From UPXZ01 sp964634605 (lineage in GTDB: Bacteria > Bacteroidota > Bacteroidia > Bacteroidales > Paludibacteraceae): a stretch of DNA of 64,000 nucleotides. Positions within the stretch are counted from its first letter, which is position 1. Each line of letters begins with the position of its first letter. This document shows positions 25,255-33,391 of the stretch, one piece after another. The notes under the pieces were generated by a model. It was not told where the DNA came from and made no database searches. It saw nothing but the letters and a program-made list of their open reading frames with translations. Both the position numbers and the translations under genes were made by a program. The stretch is taken from assembly GCA_964634605.1 (NCBI GenBank), contig CAZWLJ010000005.1, forward strand, positions 62,001 through 126,000. The letters run 5' to 3'.

Positions 25255-27102
25255 ATGGAAAACATTAACGTAGAAGAAATGGACAATGTCGTTGTTTTGT
25301 TTGCAGGTGATTCCGGCGACGGGATGCAGCTTACAGGCACACTCTTTTCAAACATTTCTGCCGAAATCGGTAATGAAATCTCAACATTTCCTGATTATCC
25401 TGCCGAAATTCGGGCACCGCAAGGCACCCTGGGAGGGGTTTCGGGTTTTCAGGTTCATATTGGCTCCGGAAAAATTTACACACCGGGCGACGAAGCAGAC
25501 GTATTCGTGGCTATGAACCCTGCAGCCCTCAAAATCAACATCCGGAAAGTGAAAAAGGGCGGAACAATTATTTACGACGAAAACAGTTTTCAAAAAAGCG
25601 ACCTGACAAAAGCCGGTTTTATAACCGATAATCCTTTCAGTGAATTAGGCGTTTCTGAAACAATAACCTTAGTTCCGACTCCGCTGACCAACCTGACACA
25701 GACAAGCCTGGAAGGTTTCGGACTGGACAATAAAGATATTCTGAGAAGTAAAAACATGTTTGCACTCGGTCTGATTTGCTGGCTGTTTAACCGCCCAATG
25801 GACAAAGCCGAACATTTCATTCAAAATAAATTCAGAAAAAAACCGGCTGTCCTCGAAGCCAATATCAAAGTGCTGAATGATGGTTTTAACTACGGAAACA
25901 ACCTTCATTTAACTATCCCTACCTACTCGATAGTACGTTCGGACTCTACGCTTCCGGGTAAATACACCAGTATTTCGGGAAATACGGCTACAGCCTACGG
26001 ACTGATTGCTGCTGCCGAAAAAGCAGGATTGCAGCTTTTCCTGGGCAGTTATCCGATTACACCCGCTTCGGATATTATGCAGGAGCTGTCTCTTCGTCGC
26101 GATCTGGGCGTGAAAGTATTGCAGTGCGAAGATGAAATTGCAGGTATTACCACAGCCATCGGCGCTTCGTTTGCCGGTTGTCTGGCTGCTACGAATACAT
26201 CCGGTCCGGGTTTGGCGCTGAAGTCCGAAGCAATAGGGCTGGCTGTAATGGCTGAACTTCCCCTGGTAGTGATAGATGTAATGCGTGGAGGACCTTCAAC
26301 GGGTATGCCTACAAAAACCGAGCAAACCGACCTGCTCCAGGCATTATACGGCCGCAACGGTGAAAGTCCGGTAGTGGTAATTGCCCCGGGAACACCCGAC
26401 GATTGTTTCCATTACACGTTTATGGCATCAAAAATTGCACTGGAATATATGACACCCGTTATCGTTCTTACCGATGCCTTTATAGGAAATGGCACTTCGC
26501 TGTGGAGATTACCCAAGCTGGCTGAATTACCCGAAATCAAACCCAATTATGTTCCTGCAGATCTGACAGGCTACAATGCCACCACCCGCAACGAAGAAAC
26601 AAAAGTGCGTTACTGGGCAATTCCCGGAACGCAAGGATTCGAGTATCGCAACGGTGGATTGGAAAAGGACTACAACAAAGGAGGAATTTCATCAGACCCG
26701 GAAAATCATCAGAAGATGGTTGATACACGTGCTGCAAAGGTAAAAAGCGTGCAAAACAGTATTCCGGATTTGGAAATTTTCGGGAACGAAGATGCTGATT
26801 TACTGGTCGTTGGCTGGGGTAGCACACGCGGACACCTGATGAGTTCGGTTGCTTCGATGAATAAAAAGGGTAAAAATGTGGCAATGGTTCATTTCAATTA
26901 CATCAACCCACTGCCTCGAAATACCGGAGAAGTGTTGCGGAAATTCAGTAAAGTGGTAGTATGCGAACTCAATTCAGGCCAGTTTGCAGCTTATTTACGC
27001 TCACAGATGCCCGGTTTGAACATACTTCAGTACAACAAAGTACAGGGGCAGCCATTTACTGCGACCGAACTGGAACATCAATTTGAATTAATTTTAAAAT
27101 AG
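25255..27102 (+). CDS. korA: 2-oxoacid:ferredoxin oxidoreductase, fused gamma-alpha subunit
   Basis: Forms with the next gene the two-subunit enzyme that oxidatively decarboxylates a 2-oxoacid (probably 2-oxoglutarate) to the acyl-CoA and reduces ferredoxin. The 615-residue chain has the gamma domain first (~1-190; FAGDSGDGMQLTG, FPDYPAEIRAPQG), then the alpha domain (GNTATAYGLIAAAEKAG, GSYPITPASDIMQEL, the conserved GPSTGMPTKTEQTDLLQALYG) and a C-terminal domain (LLVVGWGSTRGH). This order is that of Bacteroidota and archaeal KorA-type enzymes. The gene ends 6 bp before korB, so the two subunits are made together. Substrate choice is inferred. Confidence 0.93.
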   Translation: MENINVEEMDNVVVLFAGDSGDGMQLTGTLFSNISAEIGNEISTFPDYPAEIRAPQGTLGGVSGFQVHIGSGKIYTPGDEADVFVAMNPAALKINIRKVKKGGTIIYDENSFQKSDLTKAGFITDNPFSELGVSETITLVPTPLTNLTQTSLEGFGLDNKDILRSKNMFALGLICWLFNRPMDKAEHFIQNKFRKKPAVLEANIKVLNDGFNYGNNLHLTIPTYSIVRSDSTLPGKYTSISGNTATAYGLIAAAEKAGLQLFLGSYPITPASDIMQELSLRRDLGVKVLQCEDEIAGITTAIGASFAGCLAATNTSGPGLALKSEAIGLAVMAELPLVVIDVMRGGPSTGMPTKTEQTDLLQALYGRNGESPVVVIAPGTPDDCFHYTFMASKIALEYMTPVIVLTDAFIGNGTSLWRLPKLAELPEIKPNYVPADLTGYNATTRNEETKVRYWAIPGTQGFEYRNGGLEKDYNKGGISSDPENHQKMVDTRAAKVKSVQNSIPDLEIFGNEDADLLVVGWGSTRGHLMSSVASMNKKGKNVAMVHFNYINPLPRNTGEVLRKFSKVVVCELNSGQFAAYLRSQMPGLNILQYNKVQGQPFTATELEHQFELILK

Positions 27103-27108
27103 ACTGCT

Positions 27109-28125
27109 ATGGAAACTGTAAAATTAGAATATACACCCAAAGATTTTAAAAGTGATCAGCAGGTTCGCTGGTGTCCGGGTTGTGGCGACTATGCCATAAT
27201 CAACAGTCTGCATAAAGTTATGGCAGAAATGGCTGTTCCGCCGCATGAAATTGCCGTGATTTCCGGTATCGGATGTTCCTCACGTTTGCCTTACTACGTG
27301 AGCAGCTACGGATTTCACACCATTCATGGCCGCGGCGCAGCCGTAGCTACCGGAGTGAAAGTGGCAAATCCGAAACTGACCGTATGGCAGGTTACCGGTG
27401 ACGGCGACTGCCTTGCAATCGGTGGAAACCATTTCATTCACAGTGTCAGGCGCAATGTTGACATCAACGTGTTGCTTTTCAATAACCAGATTTACGGTCT
27501 CACAAAAGGCCAGTTTTCGCCCACCTCGCTTAAAGGACAGGTAACCAAATCGTCTCCTTACGGAACGATTGAAGAGCCTTTTCGTCCGGCTGAACTTACA
27601 TTTGGTGCCCGTGGCACCTTCTTTGGCCGCTTACTGGATGTGGATCTGAAAAACGCGCAGCAGGTAATGCTTGCAGCGGCGCAGCATAAGGGAACTTCAG
27701 TCATTGAATGCATGGTTAACTGTGTGATATTCAATGATGGAGCTCACGGTTGGCTGGCCGAGAAAAATACACGTCCAGATAAGATGGTATTCCTCGAACA
27801 CGGCAAACCGATGATTTTCGGTGCGGAAAATGATAAAGGATTAATCCTTGAAAAAGGGCAGCTCAAAGTCGTAAAAATCGGCGAAAACGGCATTACCGAA
27901 AAGGATATTCTGGTTCACGATGCACAGAACCCAAACCCTACGATGCAGTGGGAACTGGCCATGATGAAAGGACCCGATATGCCGGTTGCATTAGGTGTAA
28001 TACGCGATGTACCAGCCGAAACCTACAACGATGCGATGGATAATCAGATAGCACAAGTGAAAGAAAAATCCCGAATCAAATGTTTTGACGACCTGGTGAA
28101 CAGCCTGGAGCAGTGGGAAATATAG
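27109..28125 (+). CDS. korB: 2-oxoacid:ferredoxin oxidoreductase, beta subunit
   Basis: The 338-residue thiamine-diphosphate subunit. Cys residues in VRWCPGCGDYAI near the N-terminus bind an iron-sulfur cluster in the family; a further Cys lies in SGIGCSSRLPYY. The thiamine-diphosphate/Mg motif is GDGDCLAIGGNHFIHSVRRN, followed by LLFNNQIYGLTKGQFSPTS. The length fits KorB rather than the longer pyruvate enzyme. A terminator (28137-28164) inside a repeat element directly follows the stop. An oxygen-sensitive enzyme of this type indicates an anaerobic or microaerobic host. Confidence 0.93.
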   Translation: METVKLEYTPKDFKSDQQVRWCPGCGDYAIINSLHKVMAEMAVPPHEIAVISGIGCSSRLPYYVSSYGFHTIHGRGAAVATGVKVANPKLTVWQVTGDGDCLAIGGNHFIHSVRRNVDINVLLFNNQIYGLTKGQFSPTSLKGQVTKSSPYGTIEEPFRPAELTFGARGTFFGRLLDVDLKNAQQVMLAAAQHKGTSVIECMVNCVIFNDGAHGWLAEKNTRPDKMVFLEHGKPMIFGAENDKGLILEKGQLKVVKIGENGITEKDILVHDAQNPNPTMQWELAMMKGPDMPVALGVIRDVPAETYNDAMDNQIAQVKEKSRIKCFDDLVNSLEQWEI

Positions 28126-28126
28126 A

Positions 28127-28230
28127 AGCCCCCTCTATCTCCCCCGAAGGGGGAGATTTTTTTCATCTTATCTAAAAAGAATTAAATCCCCTGACCTAAA
28201 GCCTCCCCATCGGGGAGGTTAGGAGGGGCT
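28127..28230. repeat. MITE-like inverted repeat overlapping the 3' end of birA
   Basis: About 104 bp with imperfect terminal inverted repeats: left AGCCCCCTCTATCTCCCCC (28127-28145), right 28212-28230 whose reverse complement is AGCCCCTCCTAACCTCCCC. Each arm also has its own GC-rich hairpin. The centre is AT-rich. The layout and composition resemble the element at 12127-12253. Its right end supplies the last ~16 codons and stop of birA on the minus strand. Confidence 0.7.
28137..28164 (+). terminator. Terminator of korAB (within the repeat)
   Basis: A perfect 9-bp stem ATCTCCCCC (28137-28145) with GGGGGAGAT (28149-28157), 3-nt loop GAA, then seven T. It lies 12 nt after the korB stop. Confidence 0.85.
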
Positions 28231-28949
28231 ATCACTTCCTTGAAATAATACTCCCTTCGTTCTCCTTCATCTGTAATCAGTATGAGCTTACCGTCGGGCA
28301 GCACGGTTTCAATTCTGGCCGAAAATGAACTGTTTGTAGCGCAGTCTGTATAAGGATGATAGCCGTCTTTTCGGTACAAATTTTCGAAGTATTTTTTTTG
28401 TATCTCTTCTGTATCCGAATCAGCATAAAGTCGAATCATTTCTTCACATATTTCTGTTAAAATGACATTCCTGTCTGTTTCTTTGCCAAGAATTTGCCTG
28501 AGAGAAACCGGATTGGGAGCGTTGCTGAGGAATTTCTCCTGATTGATATTCAGGCCGATGCCGATGATGCACTTGTCTATTCTATCCCGAACCAGGGTGT
28601 TTTCAATCAGAATACCGCTAATTTTTTTGTCTTTCCAGTAAATATCGTTCGGCCATTTCACTGAAATTCCGGAGGTGTACTTATCCAGCACGTTTTTGAT
28701 GGCAAGGCAGGTTATTTGCGAAAGGATAAACTGTTTGTCGATTCGGATCGAATGCGGGTAAAGCAACATGCTGAAAAGGAGATTTTTTCCTTTTTCAGAT
28801 TCCCATGAATTGCCGGGCTGTCCTTTACCGGCCGTCTGAAAATCGGTGTAGATCACAAAGCCTTCAGTCAGGTTTTTGCTTGCCGAAAAATCTTTCAACA
28901 ACTTGTTGGTAGATTCGGTAGATTCAATATAAAAAAAGGATTGATTCAT
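28182..28949 (-). CDS. birA: Biotin-protein ligase (BirA), no DNA-binding domain
   Basis: A 255-residue group I biotin-[acetyl-CoA carboxylase] ligase that activates biotin as biotinyl-AMP and transfers it to carrier-protein lysine. It starts directly with the catalytic domain (FFYIESTESTNKLLKD), so it lacks the winged-helix repressor domain of E. coli BirA. It has the biotin loop region GKGQPGNSWES (GRGRxGRxW in E. coli, here divergent), VKWPNDIYWKDKKISGILIE and GIGLNIN. The small C-terminal beta domain ends at about YYFKEV. The last ~16 residues (IAPPNLPDGEALGQGI) are encoded by the repeat at 28127-28230 and are probably not part of the ancestral protein. Its start overlaps the dacB stop by 4 nt (ATGA), so translation is coupled. 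Confidence 0.92.
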   Translation of the reverse strand: MNQSFFYIESTESTNKLLKDFSASKNLTEGFVIYTDFQTAGKGQPGNSWESEKGKNLLFSMLLYPHSIRIDKQFILSQITCLAIKNVLDKYTSGISVKWPNDIYWKDKKISGILIENTLVRDRIDKCIIGIGLNINQEKFLSNAPNPVSLRQILGKETDRNVILTEICEEMIRLYADSDTEEIQKKYFENLYRKDGYHPYTDCATNSSFSARIETVLPDGKLILITDEGERREYYFKEVIAPPNLPDGEALGQGI

Positions 28950-30352
28950 TCTGCTACAGAAATTAAAAAATCCTCCATCATTTTTGTTGTAACCGACAGG
29001 GAATTAGCGTCGGGATTATTGACAATGATGCTAAAAACGATTTTTTTCCCTTTAGCATGTAAATAACCGGCATAACTTTTCACGCGTCCAAGTGTTCCGC
29101 TTTTTGCTGTCACTTTACCTTCGAGCGGTGTGTTTTTCAAAAAATTCTTTAATGTTCCTGATTTTCCGGCTTCAGGCAGCGATTTTTTGAAAACGGCGCT
29201 GTTATCCGATTTATCCATACAGCTGAGCAGGCTTACCAGAAAATTAGCCGATACAGCATTTACGGGCGATAATCCCGAACCGTCGTACTGAAAAAGTTCG
29301 TTGACGGGAAGTCCCTTTGATTTCCAGAAACTTCTAATCAGCCCGATGGCGGCGGGAGTTGAAGCCTGACTTCCGTTTTTCAGCGCCAGATGACGGAATA
29401 AGTGTTCGGCATAATGATTATTGCTGTTTACGTTTATTTCTTTGATTATTTCACTTAATGCCGGTGATTTATGGGTATAGATGACGGTTCGTTTTCCTTC
29501 AGATGCTTCATCCGTAGCTTTTCCGGCGACAGCGATTCCGCTTGATTTGAGTTTCCAGGCTAAGTCGCGAGCCAGAACCAATCCGGCACGCGGGATATCT
29601 CCTTTTATCCTGAAATCAGGACGGTTTGCCGGAATTTCACCATAGATGATACGCTGGTTTTGGTTTGGTGCTCCATAAAAATAGGCACTGTCGAACTCAA
29701 TGGATGTGCTTTTCAGGTGGTTTATAAAAGTAAGCTCAGGAATGGCAGGTGAAATTTTTACTATTTCTGGCGTGGTGCCGGTAGCTCCGGATTTCAATTC
29801 CATTTCAAAAGTGTTGTCCTTGTATGAAATGCCGTATGCACCTGCTGCAAAGTAATTTCCCATGTCTTCCCACATCCATTTCGGATTTACACCTTCAGTG
29901 TCGTAAGCAGAAGCATCGGCAATGATATCTCCGTTGATCCGGTTGATTCCTGCATTACGTACAGCCGAGACCCACTCCGAAAGAAAACCGGGATTTCCAA
30001 GTTTTGCAGAGCCCAGCGTCGGATCACCACTCCCGAATATATACAAATTCCCGTTCAGAACACTGTCGGGGGTAAGTTCTCCGTCTGTTTCCAGTGTCGT
30101 TTTGAACTGATAACCGGCACCCAGCAATTCAAGTGCTGTAGCGGTGGTAACCAGTTTCATGGTCGATGCCGGGATAGTGGCATTGCCCGGGCGATAACTG
30201 TGAATCACATCGTTTGTTTTCAGGTCTTTGACCAGCAAGCTGATGTTTGCATTACGGTGCAGCTTATTGTTTACAAAAGTATTCACGGGATTCCGGGCAA
30301 TAAGCGAATGAGTGAAAAAAAGGAGCATTAAGACTGTTAATACCTTTTTCAC
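28946..30352 (-). CDS. dacB: D-Ala-D-Ala carboxypeptidase/endopeptidase (PBP4, family S13)
   Basis: A periplasmic penicillin-binding protein that trims or cuts peptidoglycan cross-links. The three serine-transferase motifs are present: STMK (Ser63/Lys66 with the start used here), SNN in NVNSNNHYAEHL, and KSGT in VTAKSGTLGR. The large insertion between motifs 1 and 2 is typical of S13. The frame is open to an ATG at 30442, but the extra 30 residues are polar and would precede the signal peptide. A GTG at 30352 is preceded by GGAGAAAA and begins directly with VKKVLTVLMLLFF, a normal signal peptide, so I prefer it (468 aa). The stop overlaps the birA start. pdxB lies upstream on the same strand. 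Confidence 0.9.
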   Translation of the reverse strand: MKKVLTVLMLLFFTHSLIARNPVNTFVNNKLHRNANISLLVKDLKTNDVIHSYRPGNATIPASTMKLVTTATALELLGAGYQFKTTLETDGELTPDSVLNGNLYIFGSGDPTLGSAKLGNPGFLSEWVSAVRNAGINRINGDIIADASAYDTEGVNPKWMWEDMGNYFAAGAYGISYKDNTFEMELKSGATGTTPEIVKISPAIPELTFINHLKSTSIEFDSAYFYGAPNQNQRIIYGEIPANRPDFRIKGDIPRAGLVLARDLAWKLKSSGIAVAGKATDEASEGKRTVIYTHKSPALSEIIKEINVNSNNHYAEHLFRHLALKNGSQASTPAAIGLIRSFWKSKGLPVNELFQYDGSGLSPVNAVSANFLVSLLSCMDKSDNSAVFKKSLPEAGKSGTLKNFLKNTPLEGKVTAKSGTLGRVKSYAGYLHAKGKKIVFSIIVNNPDANSLSVTTKMMEDFLISVAE

Positions 30353-30474
30353 TTTTCTCCGTGAGCACCTAAAAGATTTAATGCAGGTGTAAAGCACGTT
30401 TTTATTGCTTTGTGTTGAATTCGTTTTTATCATACAAATCAAATTGAATTTAAAGCCTGTTCAGGTAAAATTGA

Positions 30475-31554
30475 TCAAAAAAACACCCGAAATCTTTCCT
30501 CAAATCCTTCCGGACAGTTTCCCCGGTATGCTTTCGGTTCACGGCGAACCGGATACTGCGAGCGTTGCAGTTCGAATGTGTCAGGCGATGATTTCAGTAA
30601 ATTACTTTCGGCGATGATATCGTAGGTTGCTTTGAAAAATCCGGAGAAAGTGTGATTCCTGAAATTTCCGTCCAGTCCTTCCGGTAATTCATCCGGCTGC
30701 CAGTTGTCAAGTCCCAGGTTGAAAAACCGGCTGACAGACTGAATGCTTTGCATGGTAGCATTCGCTTTACCGTCGGCTGAATAACCTGCTATGTGAGGAG
30801 TGGCTGCAGCAACCATGCTGAGGAGTTCACGGTCGATATCCGGCTCGTTTTCCCAGCAGTCAAGCACTGCGTCCGAAATCATGCCGTTTTGCATAGCTTG
30901 TTTCAAAGCCACGGTTTCCACTACTTCTCCACGCGAAGCATTGATGATGATGGGACAACGTTTGAGCGAACGGAAAAACGATTCATCGGCCAAATGATAG
31001 GTTTTGTCAATACCTTCGTAATTCAGAAAAGGATGAAATGCAATGATATCAGCTTTTTCAGCGATTTCTTTCAGGGTTACGAATTTTTCTTCTCCTTCTT
31101 CACGGGCACGGGGCGGGTCATTGAGCAATACTTTCATCCCGAATCCTTCAGCCAGTTTTGCTACACGGGAGCCCACATTTCCCACTCCTACTATTCCAAG
31201 CGTTTTTGAGTTTAGTTCAAAATTATTTTTTTCGGATAAATAAATCAGCACAGAAGCCATGTATTGCGTTACGGAAAGTGCGTTGCATCCAGGGGCATTG
31301 GTCCATACAATGCCGTTTGCATCGCAGTATGCGGTATCAATATGGTCGTAGCCTATGGTGGCAGTGGCAATGAATTTAACATTCGAGCCTTCAAGCAGAT
31401 TGCGGTTGCAGTTAGTCCGCGTGCGCACAATCAGCGCATCGGCATCCCGAACTGCTTCGGGAGTCATCTCTTTGTAGGTAAGATATTCCACGAGGGCTGA
31501 AGAGTCCAGAGCTCCCTGGATATAAGGAATATTTTTGTCAATTATAATTTTCAT
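30475..31554 (-). CDS. pdxB: Erythronate-4-phosphate dehydrogenase
   Basis: A 359-residue D-2-hydroxyacid dehydrogenase of the DXP-dependent vitamin B6 route, oxidising 4-phosphoerythronate. It shows IDKNIPYIQGALD at the N-terminus (PdxB type), IATATIGYDHIDT, the NAD-binding GIVGVGNVGSRVA, the catalytic Arg segment INASRGEVVET, the Glu in ENEPDID, and the His in ATPHIAGYS. The specific C-terminal dimerisation tail of PdxB follows (~290-359). A TAAATTTG box (31578-31585) lies 24 nt upstream of the ATG, next to a 14-bp palindrome, in a divergent promoter region with the hydrolase at 31677. Confidence 0.95.
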   Translation of the reverse strand: MKIIIDKNIPYIQGALDSSALVEYLTYKEMTPEAVRDADALIVRTRTNCNRNLLEGSNVKFIATATIGYDHIDTAYCDANGIVWTNAPGCNALSVTQYMASVLIYLSEKNNFELNSKTLGIVGVGNVGSRVAKLAEGFGMKVLLNDPPRAREEGEEKFVTLKEIAEKADIIAFHPFLNYEGIDKTYHLADESFFRSLKRCPIIINASRGEVVETVALKQAMQNGMISDAVLDCWENEPDIDRELLSMVAAATPHIAGYSADGKANATMQSIQSVSRFFNLGLDNWQPDELPEGLDGNFRNHTFSGFFKATYDIIAESNLLKSSPDTFELQRSQYPVRREPKAYRGNCPEGFEERFRVFF

Positions 31555-31577
31555 CGGCTTATCTTTAGTTTTAATTG

Positions 31578-31585
31578 CAAATTTA
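31578..31585 (-). promoter_or_regulatory. -7 promoter element of pdxB
   Basis: TAAATTTG on the minus strand fits TAnnTTTG, 24 nt before the pdxB ATG. The place where a -33 box would be is taken by the palindrome at 31605-31618. Confidence 0.55.
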
Positions 31586-31604
31586 CTCGAAAAATTGCTT
31601 AACA

Positions 31605-31618
31605 GTTAATTAATTAAC
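31605..31618. promoter_or_regulatory. 14-bp perfect palindrome, possible operator
   Basis: GTTAATTAATTAAC is a perfect palindrome, 19 bp upstream of the pdxB -7 box and 29 bp upstream of the divergent -7 box at 31648-31655. The position fits an operator acting on both promoters, but simple AT-richness could also explain it. Confidence 0.35.
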
Positions 31619-31647
31619 AGAAATATCCATATTTGCCTCAATTTGCT

Positions 31648-31655
31648 TATTTTTG
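31648..31655 (+). promoter_or_regulatory. -7 promoter element of the alpha/beta hydrolase gene
   Basis: TATTTTTG matches TAnnTTTG, 21 nt before the ATG at 31677. No -33 TTTG at standard spacing. Confidence 0.5.
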
Positions 31656-31676
31656 CACCAATTAAAAAATTAAGAA

Positions 31677-32465
31677 ATGACAAATGAGGGGTATCTGACC
31701 ATTGACGATTATCTGCTTCATTACCAATTTATCAAACATAGGGGCAATCCCGGCGAACCGGTTTTGATTTTTCTGCATGACTCGTGGGGTTGTACAGCCA
31801 TGTGGGAAGATTTTCCCGGGAAAACAGCCGGAATATTCGGTTTGAACGCGATGATTTACGACCGGCGCGGATATGGAAAATCATCCCCTTTTTCACCTGA
31901 ACCACGTACCAAATTTTATCTGCATGAAGCAGCCCTGGAGTTGATGCAGGTGATGAACGCGCTCGAAATTAAAAAAGCAATACTCTACGGACACAGCGAC
32001 GGGGGTACCATAGCGCTCATAGCGGCAGCAACGCATCCGGAACGTTTTAAGGGAATAATTGTGGAAGGCGCGCATAGTTTCGTCGAAGAAAAGGGGAAAG
32101 CAGCCGTACGTGAAAGCCGTGACAAAGCAAAACACAATTCGCTGCTCAAATCGCTCGGAAAGTATCACGGTAATAAGACCAGCGAACTCTTCAAACGCTG
32201 GCACGAGGCCTGGCTGGGCGATTTCTTTGCCGACTGGACGATTGTGCCTGAACTGAAAAATATCCGGTGTCCGGTGCTCGCTTTCAGGGGCGAAAATGAT
32301 CCATACGACACAATCGCACAGTTAAATATCCTCGAAAAGGAAATTCAATCGCCACTGATTGCAAGGGTCATTACAGAAGCAGCTCATACTCCGCGAAAGG
32401 AAAACGAGGAAATGACACGGTCTTTATTACAGGAATTCTGTTCATCAATATCACCAATAAATTAA
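31677..32465 (+). CDS. Alpha/beta hydrolase
   Basis: A 262-residue cytoplasmic protein with the complete alpha/beta-hydrolase layout: LIFLHDSWGCTAMW (oxyanion strand and HD pair), YDRRGYGKS, nucleophile Ser107 in GHSDGGT, likely acid Asp208 in GENDPYD, and His237 in EAAHTP. The lid region is ~135-190. No signal peptide. Substrate cannot be read; related sequences include esterases and C-C bond hydrolases. It begins a four-gene plus-strand run (hydrolase, PH-domain protein, folB, peptide transporter); the next gene starts 12 bp after it. Confidence 0.85.
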   Translation: MTNEGYLTIDDYLLHYQFIKHRGNPGEPVLIFLHDSWGCTAMWEDFPGKTAGIFGLNAMIYDRRGYGKSSPFSPEPRTKFYLHEAALELMQVMNALEIKKAILYGHSDGGTIALIAAATHPERFKGIIVEGAHSFVEEKGKAAVRESRDKAKHNSLLKSLGKYHGNKTSELFKRWHEAWLGDFFADWTIVPELKNIRCPVLAFRGENDPYDTIAQLNILEKEIQSPLIARVITEAAHTPRKENEEMTRSLLQEFCSSISPIN

Positions 32466-32477
32466 CACTAAAAAAAC

Positions 32478-32858
32478 ATGGGAATATTTTCGGCGCTTTT
32501 AGGCAATGCAGGGTCAATTGACCGTGAAAAACTGGAAAAGGAGTACAGTAAACTTCTGATTGATAACGAAATAATCGAGCTGGGTTTCAAATTGCTCCGC
32601 GACACGTTTATTTTTACCAATAAACGAATGGTAATGATTGATGTACAGGGTGTTACGGGAAACAAACTCGAATATTTCTCAGTACCCTACAAAAGTATAT
32701 CACGCTTCAGTATCGAATCTGCAGGTACTTTCGATCTGGAAGCCGAATTGAAGATATGGATTTCGAGCGAGCAGCAACCAAGTATCCGGAAAAACTTTAC
32801 CCGCTCTGTAAACGTGTACGAAGTGCAGAAAGTGCTGGCTCATTATGTTCTGAAATAA
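32478..32858 (+). CDS. Bacterial PH-domain protein
   Basis: A 126-residue protein resembling the small single-domain bacterial pleckstrin-homology family (PF08000 type): an N-terminal helix (MGIFSALLGNAGSID), then beta-strands with LLRDTFIFTNKRMVMIDVQGVTGNKLEYFSVPYKSISRFSIESAG, and a C-terminal helix (VNVYEVQKVLAHYVLK). No signal peptide or membrane helix. The family is widespread but of unknown function, apparently forming ring-like oligomers in one solved case. It starts 12 bp after the hydrolase, suggesting one transcript. Confidence 0.8.
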   Translation: MGIFSALLGNAGSIDREKLEKEYSKLLIDNEIIELGFKLLRDTFIFTNKRMVMIDVQGVTGNKLEYFSVPYKSISRFSIESAGTFDLEAELKIWISSEQQPSIRKNFTRSVNVYEVQKVLAHYVLK

Positions 32859-32947
32859 CAATCCTCAATTCCTGAGGGAGGTTGGGGCGATTAATAATTA
32901 AGAGAAGATCAAGTAACTGTTGTTTTAATCTGGAGAAAGGAATTACT

Positions 32948-33298
32948 ATGTCAATTATTTCGCTGAATAATATGAAATTTCACGCTTATCACGGTTGTTT
33001 TGACTTTGAAAAGCGTGACGGAAATACTTTTCTGGTTTCGGCCGTGATGGAACTGAACACTTCAGAGGCGGAAATTTCTGATAACCTCGAAGATACACTG
33101 AATTACCAGAAAGTGTATGAAGTGGTGAAAAAAGAGATGGAAAATCCTTCCGATTTGATTGAAAACGTTGCAAGGCGGATTTACGATGCTGTTCTGGAAT
33201 CATTTCCACAGATAAAATCGCTGAAAATTTCACTTTCAAAACTCAATCCCCCGCTTGGAGGCGATGTGGATAGTGTGAGTATTGAGATAGCTCACTGA
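32948..33298 (+). CDS. folB: Dihydroneopterin aldolase
   Basis: A 116-residue FolB that splits dihydroneopterin into 6-hydroxymethyl-dihydropterin and glycolaldehyde in folate synthesis. Seen: MKFHAYHGCFDFEKRDGNTFLV (active-site region), the Tyr in TLNYQKVYEVV, LIENVARRIYDAVLE with the substrate-binding Glu, and the catalytic Lys near KISLSKLNPP. The frame stays open upstream to 32882, but the ATG at 32948 is preceded by GGAGAAAGG and matches the family N-terminus. The extension would be encoded by a partial copy of the intergenic repeat. folP lies 11 kb away. Confidence 0.93.
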   Translation: MSIISLNNMKFHAYHGCFDFEKRDGNTFLVSAVMELNTSEAEISDNLEDTLNYQKVYEVVKKEMENPSDLIENVARRIYDAVLESFPQIKSLKISLSKLNPPLGGDVDSVSIEIAH

Positions 33299-33391
33299 TT
33301 ACCCCGGACATATCCGGAGGCATTATTCCTTTTATTTTATAATTTACTAAAAACTCCTTCGTCGGCTGACGGAGGTTCGGAGAAAATTTTT

